Counted from the first letter of the stretch, positions 4,356 to 10,345 are shown. The stretch is DNA of 10,345 nucleotides from Candidatus Aenigmatarchaeota archaeon (GCA_016187365.1 JACPJX010000002.1:1-10345), one strand, 5' to 3'. The notes: generated by a model not told the origin, from the letters alone. Program-made: numbers and translations.

Positions 4356-4922
4356 TCACTTCTTCTTTTTCTCCCTCTTATCCGAGAGTTTTTTCTCCTT
4401 CTCGACCCAGTCAAGGGCGCCGAGGAAAGGCTGCCTCATGGTGAGCGATATCTTGTTCCGGCCTTTCCCGAGGGAGACGCCGACAACGCGCGTCCTTATT
4501 ATGTCGCCTTCCTTCAGCCTGTAGCCCGTCTTCTTCCCTGTGAAAACGGCGTTCTTCCCGTCGTACGCTATCTTGTCGTCCATTATCTGCGACACATGGA
4601 CAAGGGCGTCTATGGGGCCTATCCTTGTGAAGGCCCCGAATTCCGTTATGTCCACGACCTCGCCAAGCATGACCTCGTTTATCTCGGGCTTGAAAATCAT
4701 GACCCTGAACTCGGCCGGGTAATATATCGCTCCGTCTTCGGGTATTATCTTCCCCTCGCCGACGTTCAGGACCTCCGTCACCACGAGGAAGACCCCTATG
4801 TCGGGATTCAGCTTGCCCTCGAACTGGTCCTGGAGGCTCTCCTTCACGGCCTGGTTGAGCTCCATGTCGAATTTCGTCGGCGGCACCCTTGCCTCGTCCT
4901 TTATTGTCAGAATTTTCAGCAT
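4356..4922 (-). CDS. rpoE1: DNA-directed RNA polymerase subunit E' (Rpo7/RpoE1)
   Basis: Archaeal Rpo7, homologue of eukaryotic Rpb7, which with Rpo4 forms the polymerase stalk that binds emerging RNA and aids open-complex formation. Residues 1-80 are the N-terminal tip domain (TIKDEARVPPTKFDMELNQA; GAIYYPAEFRVMIFKPEINEV). Residues 82-163 are the S1 RNA-binding domain (MLGEVVDITEFGAFTRIGPIDALVHVSQI...GDIIRTRVVGVSLGKGRNKISLTMRQPFLG). The 188 residues fit the usual length. The tail KKLSDKREKKKK is lysine-rich. It follows the pyrophosphatase gene after 131 nt containing two hairpins, so it may have its own start of transcription; TATA-like TTTAAAAA runs appear 60-70 nt upstream. It is tightly followed by the 39-residue gene and spt4. 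Confidence 0.95.
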   Translation of the reverse strand: MLKILTIKDEARVPPTKFDMELNQAVKESLQDQFEGKLNPDIGVFLVVTEVLNVGEGKIIPEDGAIYYPAEFRVMIFKPEINEVMLGEVVDITEFGAFTRIGPIDALVHVSQIMDDKIAYDGKNAVFTGKKTGYRLKEGDIIRTRVVGVSLGKGRNKISLTMRQPFLGALDWVEKEKKLSDKREKKKK

Positions 4923-4987
4923 TTTGTTGTCCCCTGTTGATATGAATAACTAAAATAGACTAGAATGAATTAAAAATAGTCTTTTTA

Positions 4988-5014
4988 AATCTGAATTTCG
5001 AAGAAATTCGGATT
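4988..5014 (-). promoter_or_regulatory. 12-bp hairpin between pyrophosphatase and rpoE1
   Basis: Arms 4988-4999 and 5003-5014 pair over 12 bp with one G-U wobble around a 3-nt loop. In the minus-strand direction it comes after the pyrophosphatase stop and is followed by AT-rich sequence that includes a T5 run, so it could end or process the pyrophosphatase transcript, or lie in the rpoE1 leader. Confidence 0.55.
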
Positions 5015-5036
5015 AATCATCATTATCTTGATGATT
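5015..5036 (-). promoter_or_regulatory. 8-bp hairpin after the pyrophosphatase gene
   Basis: Arms 5015-5022 (AATCATCA) and 5029-5036 (TGATGATT) are exact complements around a 6-nt loop. It touches the hairpin at 4988-5014, giving a second tandem pair like the one before S24e. Confidence 0.5.
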
Positions 5037-5053
5037 TAAATGGCTTCGAGATT

Positions 5054-5581
5054 TCATTTTTCCTGCCTGAATCTCTCGATGCCGTCGCGTATTATGTGGC
5101 GCGCCCGCGCGGCGTCTTCCCATCCCTTCACCTTGACCCATTTCCCGGGCTCCAGCGCCTTGTACTGCTCGAAGAAGTGGGATATCTCCTTCTTCACATG
5201 ATCCGGCACGTCCTTTACGTCCTTTATCTCGTCATACCTCGGGTCTTTCTTCACGACCGCCACTATCTTGGAGTCCTCGCCGTCCTCGTCCTCTGTTACG
5301 AGAACGCCTACCGGGCGGACTGCAACCACGAGACCTGTCTGTATGGGATGGCTGCCGAGCACGAGGCAGTCAAGCGGGTCGCCGTCGCCGCTCTCGGTCT
5401 GCGGTACCATGCCGTAATTTCCGGGATATGTCATCCTTGTGTAAAGGACCCTGTCGAGCACGAAAGTCTCCATGTCCTCGTCGTATTCTATCTTGTCAGG
5501 CGAGTTCAGGGGCACCTCGATTATCACGTTTATCTCGTCAGGCGCCTTCTTCCCCACCGGTATTTTTTCAAGCAGGCTCAT
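5054..5581 (-). CDS. ppa: Inorganic pyrophosphatase, family I
   Basis: Soluble family I inorganic pyrophosphatase, 175 residues, which splits pyrophosphate to phosphate and so pulls nucleotide-polymerising reactions forward. The catalytic set is complete: E22, K30, E32, Y52-P-G-N-Y56-G, the signature D66-G-D68-P-L-D71, D98 and D103 with K105 (TEDEDGEDSK), and Y140-K141 with K148 and K150 (YKALEPGKWVKVKGWE). The start used is ATG 5581, with GGAGG 8 nt upstream; an upstream ATG at 5599 overlaps the PIN gene by 4 nt but lies before this ribosome site and is less likely. It lies 14 nt after the PIN gene and probably shares its transcript. Confidence 0.95.
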   Translation of the reverse strand: MSLLEKIPVGKKAPDEINVIIEVPLNSPDKIEYDEDMETFVLDRVLYTRMTYPGNYGMVPQTESGDGDPLDCLVLGSHPIQTGLVVAVRPVGVLVTEDEDGEDSKIVAVVKKDPRYDEIKDVKDVPDHVKKEISHFFEQYKALEPGKWVKVKGWEDAARARHIIRDGIERFRQEK

Positions 5582-5595
5582 GTTTGAAACCTCCA

Positions 5596-5946
5596 TCAAT
5601 CTTCTGTTATGATTTTATTCTGTTTCAGCCTAATTACACTATGACCCAGTTTTTTTAACTTCGTGATGAGTTTCTTGTCGTTCGTCGCTATAATATAACC
5701 CTTCGCGGCATATTCCGCCATCATCCTGTCGGCGTTCATGGGGTTCTTTATCACCTTCACCCTGCCTCTCACGATCTCAAGCGCCGCCTTCGCCTGGCTG
5801 CCGCGCCGCGTCTTCTCCCCTGAGAGCCTTTTCAGCTCGTTCACGCACGATTCCAGCGTGTAAAGATCGCCTTCCATCGAGTATACATCCGCTTTCGCCT
5901 GAAGCGGCGCCAGCAGGAAGTTCGTGTCGAGGATTATCTTTCTCAT
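5596..5946 (-). CDS. PIN-domain ribonuclease, Fcf1-like archaeal type
   Basis: A single PIN domain of 116 residues, the fold of Mg-dependent endoribonucleases. The start MRKIILDTNFLLAP has the first catalytic Asp (D7). E37 in SCVNELKRL and D90 in IIATNDKKL supply the other acidic residues, with D73 in NADRMMAEYAA as a further candidate. In archaea, close relatives of this type sit next to RNA polymerase, pyrophosphatase or aIF2-gamma genes and resemble the rRNA-processing protein Fcf1, so a role in ribosome assembly is more likely than a VapC toxin; no antitoxin gene is adjacent. It has its own TATA box and leads the leftward cluster. Confidence 0.87.
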   Translation of the reverse strand: MRKIILDTNFLLAPLQAKADVYSMEGDLYTLESCVNELKRLSGEKTRRGSQAKAALEIVRGRVKVIKNPMNADRMMAEYAAKGYIIATNDKKLITKLKKLGHSVIRLKQNKIITED

Positions 5947-5965
5947 TAGGAATAGTTTGTGAAAA

Positions 5966-5974
5966 AATATAAAT
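5966..5974 (-). promoter_or_regulatory. TATA box before the PIN-ppa cluster
   Basis: The minus strand reads CATTTATATTTTTT here, with TTTATAT about 21-27 nt before ATG 5946. No Shine-Dalgarno motif precedes that ATG, so the transcript is probably leaderless. It is the likely main promoter of the pyrophosphatase genes and perhaps of the cluster beyond. Confidence 0.6.
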
Positions 5975-6008
5975 GGTCAATATAAAAAAGAAAAGAAAGC
6001 GGGCAGGA

Positions 6009-6383
6009 TTACTGCTGCTCTTCCGTGCTCTGCTCGTCGGATCCGTATTCCGTGGCCTCTTCAGAAGTTCCTGAAGTTTCCGAGCCTTCGCCGACTTTCT
6101 CGCCGATTGCGAACTTGTTGGCGACTTCCTTTATCTTGATCCTGCATTCCTCGTTCTTCTGCGTGTTGGGCACGAAGATTATGAAGCTGTTGACCTTCGT
6201 GATGCCGTCTCCCTTGGCGCCGACATCGGTTATCTTCACGTCATATTCTTCGCCGACTTTCACGGGCTTTTCCCTCTGCTGGAATCCGCCGCCTCCGAAG
6301 CCGCGTCCTCCTCCGCCGAAGCCGCCTCTGTCTCCCCTGAATCCGCCTTCCCTTCTTCCTCCGCCTCTTCTGTCTCCGTACAT
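6009..6383 (-). CDS. TRAM-domain RNA-binding protein with RGG-rich N-terminus
   Basis: A 124-residue protein in three parts. Residues 1-34 are an Arg/Gly-rich tail with RGG and GGGG runs. Residues 41-95 are a TRAM domain (VGEEYDVKITDVGAKGDGITKVNSFIIFVPNT...CRIKIKEVANKFAIGEKV), a small beta-barrel that binds RNA. Residues 96-124 are acidic and Ser/Thr/Glu-rich. Stand-alone archaeal TRAM proteins act as RNA chaperones, some induced by cold in methanogens, filling the place of bacterial CspA. The RGG tail is not usual for those I know and recalls RGG tails of eukaryotic RNA-binding proteins. GGAGG lies 8 nt before ATG 6383, an exceptionally good ribosome site here, and a long structured leader precedes it. 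Confidence 0.85.
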   Translation of the reverse strand: MYGDRRGGGRREGGFRGDRGGFGGGGRGFGGGGFQQREKPVKVGEEYDVKITDVGAKGDGITKVNSFIIFVPNTQKNEECRIKIKEVANKFAIGEKVGEGSETSGTSEEATEYGSDEQSTEEQQ

Positions 6384-6587
6384 TTCTTATTCCTCCGTTA
6401 CGCGGCTGTTGCCGCATTTATTTTATTGTGCAAAGAGCTTTGCTCTTTGACATCTCAAAGAACCGCGTTCTTTGCAGATTTATCATGGTTAGCGATAAGA
6501 AGCAGAATTAACTTCAATCCAAAAGAACAGAATTAACCCTTCCTTCCATCAGACTTAACCACTGAAATTATGAAGAAAGCAAAGTAT
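6384..6587 (-). promoter_or_regulatory. Long structured leader of the TRAM gene with tandem hairpins
   Basis: This 204-nt gap holds no gene. A TATA box (TTTAAATA, 6585-6592) overlaps the stop of the upstream gene and would start RNA near 6560, giving a leader of about 175 nt. The leader contains two near-copies of one hairpin 25 nt apart, CAAAGAGC-TTT-GCTCTTTG (6431-6449) and CAAAGAAC-CGC-GTTCTTTG (6456-6474). A GCGGC/GCCGC hairpin (6402-6415) lies right before the ribosome site, and a weaker TTATC/GATAA pair is at 6480-6498. CAGAATTAAC is repeated at 6503 and 6528, also 25 nt apart. Long folded leaders control bacterial cold-shock genes; a similar role here is inference. Confidence 0.55.
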
Positions 6588-6908
6588 TTAAACCCGCAAC
6601 AGGCCGGCATTTTGCAGAAGTTTTCTGTAATGGGGCATCAGCGGGTCCGATTCCCCGACATTTCCTAATATCGATATGCCGTTAATACGCCTTCTACTGG
6701 AGGCATCCATGGAGTATATTTCTTCCCTTTCCACACCCCCGTCCCGTGGATAAATCACTACGGGCACCATGGCCATGTTATGAGAAGAGCATCCGCATGT
6801 TCTGACCATTTGAGGGCCTGCATAAATGCCTATTCTACCGTCCTTTTCGACAACATCGCCTGTTTCGCATCTTTCTACGTCAGTTTTTGTGGCTATTTGT
6901 CTCGGCAT
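6588..6908 (-). CDS. 106-residue protein of unknown function with a conserved-looking Cys/His patch
   Basis: I do not recognise this family. The 106-residue soluble protein has an N-terminal, probably beta-rich half (GDVVEKDGRIGIYAGPQMVRTCGCSSHNMAMVPVVIYPRDGG). C14, C38, C40 and H43 could bind a metal or form a redox site. The C-terminal half (SMDASSRRRINGISILGNVG; MPHYRKLLQNAGLLRV) is mixed alpha/beta. The gene begins 20 nt after the Ogg2 stop on the same strand, so it may be co-transcribed with Ogg2. TTTAAATA overlapping its stop codon probably serves the TRAM gene that follows. No membrane or export signal is seen. Confidence 0.65.
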   Translation of the reverse strand: MPRQIATKTDVERCETGDVVEKDGRIGIYAGPQMVRTCGCSSHNMAMVPVVIYPRDGGVEREEIYSMDASSRRRINGISILGNVGESDPLMPHYRKLLQNAGLLRV

Positions 6909-6928
6909 CTATAATTGTTGTGGAAAAA

Positions 6929-7549
6929 CTATTTGAATATCTCCCCGGCCTCCTCGCTCCACCACAGCAGGTCCAGGTGGTCCATCGGGATGCCGGCATT
7001 CTCCGAAAACGCCCTGAATTTGCCCTCTATCTCCATGTATTTCTTGCGCGTTGAAGGCGGCTTCGCCTCCTCTATGACGCCGTTCCCGTGCAAATGCCTG
7101 AGTATGTGCCTGTCGAGTATCGCCAGCCCCTCATAGCCGATGTTCCGCAGGAAATGCGAGGCTTCCTTCATGCCCATCCCCTTCACGTTGTCGGCAAGCC
7201 ATTCCCTCGCTTTCGCGGGCTCCTGCGGCAGCTTCTCCCTCACGGCGAAGTCCGTGCCGTTGTGGAAAAGTTTTCTTGCTTCCACGATGTACGACGACTT
7301 GCCCACATTGAAGCGGACGCCGGCCAGCCACGCAAGCACTTCCTGCTGGCTCCCGTCGTAAAGCTTCCCGTTATCCTTCAGTTTCTCTATCGCGCGCCAG
7401 CATGTCTTCGCCTTGCTCTGCGGCGTGAGCAGGCAGAAGCACAGTTCGGCGAAAATGTCCTTCTCGCTTGCATTCTTCATGTTCTTGAAGTCGAGGAGGC
7501 GGCTTTCTATTTCCTGTTTTTTCTGCCTGTACCTTTCCGACAGTTCCAT
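6929..7549 (-). CDS. ogg: 8-oxoguanine DNA glycosylase/AP lyase, archaeal Ogg2 type
   Basis: A 206-residue helix-hairpin-helix DNA glycosylase of the Ogg2 family, which removes 8-oxoguanine and cuts the strand at the abasic site. The family opening ELCFCLLTPQSKAKTC (35-50) is clear. The HhH motif VKGMGMKEASHFLRNIG holds the catalytic Lys (K128), and the GPD part AILDRHILRHL holds the catalytic Asp (D146). The C-terminal segment MDHLDLLWWSEEAGEIFK, ending in Lys, matches the family; the last Lys takes part in base recognition in studied Ogg2 enzymes. Length is normal and no iron-sulfur cysteines are present, as expected. It starts 31 nt after the glycosyltransferase stop, with a TATA-like TTTTATTTTTAT about 20-28 nt before the ATG. 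Confidence 0.92.
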   Translation of the reverse strand: MELSERYRQKKQEIESRLLDFKNMKNASEKDIFAELCFCLLTPQSKAKTCWRAIEKLKDNGKLYDGSQQEVLAWLAGVRFNVGKSSYIVEARKLFHNGTDFAVREKLPQEPAKAREWLADNVKGMGMKEASHFLRNIGYEGLAILDRHILRHLHGNGVIEEAKPPSTRKKYMEIEGKFRAFSENAGIPMDHLDLLWWSEEAGEIFK

Positions 7550-7580
7550 CAGAATAAATATAATGATAAAAATAAAATGC

Positions 7581-8777
7581 CTAAAATCCCTGCGTCATCA
7601 TGAGCCTTCTGTAGTACCTCTCGTATTCAGCGACGTTTTTCCTCATCTCGAACTCGTCTTCGACCCTCTTTCTGGCGTTGCTCCCGAATTTCTTGATTTC
7701 GCCGCCGTCGGAAAGGATTTTCAGGCATTTTTCAGCAATATCCGCGGCATTGCCGTATTCTGCCACGTAGCCGGTCTTTCCGTCCTCGACTATTTCCGGC
7801 ATCCCGCCCCTGTCCACTGCCACGGCAGGCACTCTGCATGACATGGCCTCTATTATGGAAAGCGGCATCCCCTCGTTTTCCGATGCCATGACGAACAAGT
7901 CCGATACCGAGAAGTATTTCTGCACGCCCCTCACTGCGCCGGCAAATATCACCCTGTCCTTTATATTGAGTCTTGAGGCCAGCCTCTGGATTTTCGGCAT
8001 TTCAGGACCGTCCCCCAGGAGCAGGAGTTTTGCGGGGATGGATTTTGACACGGCCTTGAAAGCCCTTATTATATGGTCTATCCTCTTTATCGGCCTGAAA
8101 TTGGAGGCGTGGACTATTATCTTTTCATTTTCCTGCGCCAGCGAATTTCTGAGCGCTGGGTTTTCCTTTCTCGCGAACTTTTTGGTGTCCACGAAATTGC
8201 GTATTATTTTTATTTCCCCGCCTATGTCAAAGTTTTCCTTCGCCTTTTCCGCGAGAAACTTGCATATCGTGGTGATGCCGTCGCTGCTCTCGAGAATGAA
8301 TTTCGTGACGCTCCTGAACTGGTCATGGACGCCCACGGTATGCACGTCAGTCCCGTGAAGGGTGGTGATTACAGGTATCTTCATGCCATGTGATGCGACC
8401 ATCTGCTTCGCAATATATGCAGATGCCGCGTACGGGAGGGCGTAATGGACATTTATGACGTCCAGCTCCTCGCTTCTTATGACGTCTTCTATCTTCCCGG
8501 CAGTCACGAGCGTCAGGGGGAAGTGCTGGAATACGTTGAAATTTTTGCTCGGAACGTGGTGGAATCTTATCCCTTTCGGGAGTTTCCTGAAGGATTTTGA
8601 ATATGAAATTATATGGACATCGTTGCCGTTCCTGTGGAGGCCTTCCGCAAGCGACGAGCCCACGATGCTCGCGCCTCCCATGCCCATCTCGCAAACTATT
8701 CCTGCTTTTATTGGCTTGTGGGACAATTCGTGTATGAGCGTTCCTAACCCTTCGCCGAGTTTCCTTATTTCTTCCAT
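7581..8777 (-). CDS. GT4 glycosyltransferase, BshA-like
   Basis: A 398-residue GT-B fold glycosyltransferase of family GT4. The N-terminal half is strikingly like BshA, the enzyme that joins GlcNAc to L-malate in bacillithiol synthesis: AGIVCEMGMGGASIVGSSLA, FHHVPSKNFNVFQHFPLTL, DVINVHYALPYAASAYIAKQM, ITTLHGTDVHTVG, SSDGITTICKFL and IRNFVDTKKF all follow BshA blocks in order. The C-terminal half has the nucleotide-sugar site: SNFRPIKRIDHII, LLLLGDGPEM, VIFAGAV and ASENEGMPLSIIEAMSCRVPAVAVDRGGMPEIV (the E-x7-E motif). The start is ATG 8777; a longer open frame to 9017 runs through the divergent M42 gene and is excluded by promoter position. No BshB or BshC gene is in the window, so the acceptor is not established. 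Confidence 0.85.
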   Translation of the reverse strand: MEEIRKLGEGLGTLIHELSHKPIKAGIVCEMGMGGASIVGSSLAEGLHRNGNDVHIISYSKSFRKLPKGIRFHHVPSKNFNVFQHFPLTLVTAGKIEDVIRSEELDVINVHYALPYAASAYIAKQMVASHGMKIPVITTLHGTDVHTVGVHDQFRSVTKFILESSDGITTICKFLAEKAKENFDIGGEIKIIRNFVDTKKFARKENPALRNSLAQENEKIIVHASNFRPIKRIDHIIRAFKAVSKSIPAKLLLLGDGPEMPKIQRLASRLNIKDRVIFAGAVRGVQKYFSVSDLFVMASENEGMPLSIIEAMSCRVPAVAVDRGGMPEIVEDGKTGYVAEYGNAADIAEKCLKILSDGGEIKKFGSNARKRVEDEFEMRKNVAEYERYYRRLMMTQGF

Positions 8778-8796
8778 GAGGATAGGCAGTAAATGA

Positions 8797-8808
8797 AAAT
8801 ATTTATAG
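8797..8808. promoter_or_regulatory. Shared TATA element of a divergent promoter
   Basis: AAATATTTATAG is close to a palindrome and reads as a TATA box on both strands. It lies 20-31 nt from the glycosyltransferase ATG (8777) on one side and 21-32 nt from the M42 peptidase ATG (8829) on the other. Only 51 bp separate the two start codons, and neither has a clear Shine-Dalgarno motif, so both are likely leaderless from one element. Confidence 0.6.
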
Positions 8809-8828
8809 CGCTCCGGCAATCTATTATC

Positions 8829-9845
8829 ATGGACAAACTTCTCAGGACGCTTATAGAAACCGACGGGGTAAGCGGCTACGAGCAGAAGGTGCGCGCCCTC
8901 GTCCAGAAGGAAGTGCAGAGGTGCGTGGACAAGACCTTCATCGACAAGATGGGGAACCTCATAGCCGTGAAGAAATCCAGGAGGAAGGATGCCGCGAAAG
9001 TCATGCTGGCGGCGCATATGGACGAGATAGGGCTTATAATAAAGAGCGTTTCAGGCGACGGGAGGATAAAGTTCACGACCATAGGAGGGATAGAGCCGCT
9101 CGCCCTCATAGGCCAGCGCGTTTCCGTGCTATCGAGAGTCCCGGTAAGCGGCATGGTGACTACATCCGAGATGCTTGACGGGAATTACATAGAGACGCTG
9201 CCGAAAATAGAGGACATGTTCATCGACACCGGCCTCGACCGGAAGCAGCTCGCGTCCCGCGGCGCCGAAGTGGGGACCGTCGTGGAATTGAAGCAGAACC
9301 TGGGGATGGTGGGCGGCGACATGTTCTACGGCAAGGCCCTTGACGACAGGATAGGCTGCTACATAAACATCCAGCTCGCGAAGCTCATGAGAAAAAGCGC
9401 GCACGAGATAAACTTCGTCTTCACCGTCCAGGAGGAGATGGGCATGTACGGCGCCAAGACGTCGACGTACGAGGTCAACCCCGACTGGGCGATAGCGGTT
9501 GACGTCAGCAACACCTACGAGTCGAGGGACATGAGGCTTCTGGGGAAAGGCCCCACGATACTCGTCAAGGACGCGGCCATGATAGCAAACAAGTCGCTTG
9601 ACGACACGCTGAGGGGCATCGCAAAGAAAAACAGGATACCCATACAGCTTGACGTGTCAGACCTCGGCACTACGGACGCCATGACGATTTCCCTGTCAAA
9701 GGGCGGCGTGCCCGCGACTGTTGTCGGCGTGCCGATAAAGAATTTGCACAGCACTGTCGGCGTAGCCAGCATGAAGGACATAAACAACGCCGTAAAGCTG
9801 CTGTCAATCCTCCTGAAGAATCCGCCGAAAGTGTGTTTGGTGTAA
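8829..9845 (+). CDS. M42-family metallo-aminopeptidase (TET-type)
   Basis: A 338-residue peptidase of family M42, members of which form tetrahedral dodecamers that remove amino acids from peptides produced by the proteasome. The metal ligands are visible: H63 and D65 in AAHMDEIGL, D172 in GKALDDRIG, E202/E203 in VQEEMGMYGAK (general base and ligand), D225 in AVDVSN, and H307 in NLHSTVGVASMKDI. An LGTTDA motif (279-284) is also typical. The inserted dimerisation domain lies between about 75 and 155. ATG 8829 matches the family start (MDKLLRTLIETDGVSGYEQKV); an in-frame ATG at 8793 lies before the TATA box and is rejected. Annotations such as cellulase or endoglucanase for this family are historical errors. 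The gene is followed by a hairpin and an aldehyde dehydrogenase on the same strand. Confidence 0.93.
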   Translation: MDKLLRTLIETDGVSGYEQKVRALVQKEVQRCVDKTFIDKMGNLIAVKKSRRKDAAKVMLAAHMDEIGLIIKSVSGDGRIKFTTIGGIEPLALIGQRVSVLSRVPVSGMVTTSEMLDGNYIETLPKIEDMFIDTGLDRKQLASRGAEVGTVVELKQNLGMVGGDMFYGKALDDRIGCYINIQLAKLMRKSAHEINFVFTVQEEMGMYGAKTSTYEVNPDWAIAVDVSNTYESRDMRLLGKGPTILVKDAAMIANKSLDDTLRGIAKKNRIPIQLDVSDLGTTDAMTISLSKGGVPATVVGVPIKNLHSTVGVASMKDINNAVKLLSILLKNPPKVCLV

Positions 9846-9849
9846 ACTA

Positions 9850-9869
9850 CCATCTAACAAGTTAGATGG
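9850..9869 (+). terminator. Perfect inverted repeat after the M42 gene
   Basis: CCATCTAAC and GTTAGATGG are exact complements with AA between, forming an 8-bp stem with a CAAG loop, 4 nt after the M42 stop. It is followed by CTTTCC, not a long U-tract, so it may mark a 3' RNA end or processing site more than a true terminator. Confidence 0.45.
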
Positions 9870-9911
9870 CTTTCCATAGGCTGATAAGGTAGTCTCCTTG
9901 AGGCGAGAAGT

Positions 9912-10345
9912 ATGAAAAAATTCGGCATGTTCATAGGAGGAAAATGGGTTTTTTCTGACAGGACATTTCCCAGCGTAGACCCGGCTACGGAGACGAGTCT
10001 GGGGGACTTCCAGCTAGGCGGCGAGAAACATATAAAGGCCGCAATAGAAGCGGCTTCTTCATCTTTCGACAAATGGAGCAGCATTCCGGCTCCCAAACGC
10101 GGCTCGTTGCTCCTAAGAATAGCCGCCATGCTGAAGGAGCGCAAAGAGGAACTGGCGCGCCTCGAGACCATGGAGATGGGCAAGATATTGCCGGAGGCCC
10201 GCGCTGATGTTCAGGAGGCAATAGACGTCTTCGAATACATGGCCGGCGAAGGAAGGCGGCTCTTCGGCCATACGACCCCTTCTGAACTCGCAGACAAGGT
10301 ATGTATGACGGTGAGAAGGCCGATAGGAGTCGTTTCCGTCATAAC
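9912..10345 (+). CDS. Aldehyde dehydrogenase family protein, 3' end outside window
   Basis: The first 144 codons of an NAD(P)-dependent aldehyde dehydrogenase; the frame is open to the right edge. It opens with MKKFGMFIGGKWVFSDRTFPSVDPATE, the usual N-terminal strands. Then come a helix (IKAAIEAASSSFDKWSSIPAPKRGSLLL), LETMEMGKILPEARADVQEAI, YMAGEGRRLFGHTTPSEL and RRPIGVVSVI, which leads into the first NAD-binding strand. The catalytic Cys and Glu lie beyond the window. The PAPKRG, EMGKI and PSE blocks place it among the succinate-semialdehyde, lactaldehyde and aminoadipate-semialdehyde type ALDHs; the substrate cannot be settled from this part. A GAGGCGAGAAG ribosome site lies just before the ATG. 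It probably has its own transcript after the hairpin at 9850. Confidence 0.9.
   Translation, partial: MKKFGMFIGGKWVFSDRTFPSVDPATETSLGDFQLGGEKHIKAAIEAASSSFDKWSSIPAPKRGSLLLRIAAMLKERKEELARLETMEMGKILPEARADVQEAIDVFEYMAGEGRRLFGHTTPSELADKVCMTVRRPIGVVSVI

Noticed and set aside
4232..4414. A 60-residue protein starting at 4414 before spt4
   Set aside because: The first 21 residues overlap the 3' end of rpoE1 in another frame; ATG 4351 has a ribosome site and perfect spacing to the rpoE1 stop.
5596..5946. A VapC toxin of a toxin-antitoxin pair
   Set aside because: No antitoxin gene is adjacent, and the neighbours and sequence fit the Fcf1-like housekeeping PIN proteins of archaea.
8778..9017. An 80-residue N-terminal extension of the glycosyltransferase in the open frame up to 9017
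   Set aside because: It runs antisense through the M42 peptidase start and across the shared TATA box; GT4/BshA similarity begins after Met at 8777.
9850..9869. An integron attC core, since ATCTAAC and GTTAGAT fit both core consensus boxes
   Set aside because: Only two bases separate the boxes, so there is no room for the inner boxes of an attC site; it is a plain palindrome after a gene.
1..10345. CRISPR array or insertion sequence
   Set aside because: No regularly spaced direct repeats of CRISPR size and no transposase-like reading frame were seen.

Overview
The window looks like the genome of an archaeon. It carries archaeal RNA polymerase subunits Rpo7 (RpoE1) and Spt4, ribosomal proteins S24e and S27ae, an archaeal Ogg2-type DNA glycosylase, a stand-alone TRAM protein and a LigD-type phosphoesterase. 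AGG and ATA codons are common, and TATA boxes sit about 22-30 nt before start codons, as in leaderless archaeal genes. Several features would suit a small-genome (DPANN-like) lineage, but the lineage cannot be fixed from the sequence alone.

Layout. Bases 1-547 hold the 3' part of an AT-rich LAGLIDADG homing-endonuclease gene. It overlaps the start of a GC-richer gene for a 3'-phosphoesterase domain protein (522-887). Facing these on the minus strand are a SemiSWEET/PQ-loop membrane protein and a SerB-like HAD phosphatase, then a two-gene unit: an RHH plus winged-helix regulator and a 62-residue protein of unknown function, with a palindromic operator at the promoter. Bases 2560-3345 look like an inserted block: one AT-rich membrane-protein gene followed by a GC-rich, strongly folded non-coding stretch.

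Bases 3346-5946 are an information-processing cluster, all on the minus strand and transcribed leftward: PIN protein, inorganic pyrophosphatase, RpoE1, a 39-residue small protein, Spt4, S24e, S27ae. This order is a well-known archaeal neighbourhood. Here the DUF359 gene usually found after spt4 is missing, and the cluster ends at the AT-rich block. Further right, still on the minus strand, are an RGG-rich TRAM protein with a long hairpin-rich leader, a 106-residue protein of unknown function, Ogg2, and a GT4 glycosyltransferase that closely resembles BshA. The glycosyltransferase and a plus-strand M42 aminopeptidase diverge from one shared TATA element. The window ends inside an aldehyde dehydrogenase gene.

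The points most worth a second look are: the endonuclease/phosphoesterase junction, which lies in the phosphoesterase active-site motif; the cassette-like block at 2560-3345; repeated pairs of perfect hairpins in spacers between same-strand genes; the 39-residue gene wedged between rpoE1 and spt4; the regulator with its operator; and a BshA-like enzyme in an archaeon.
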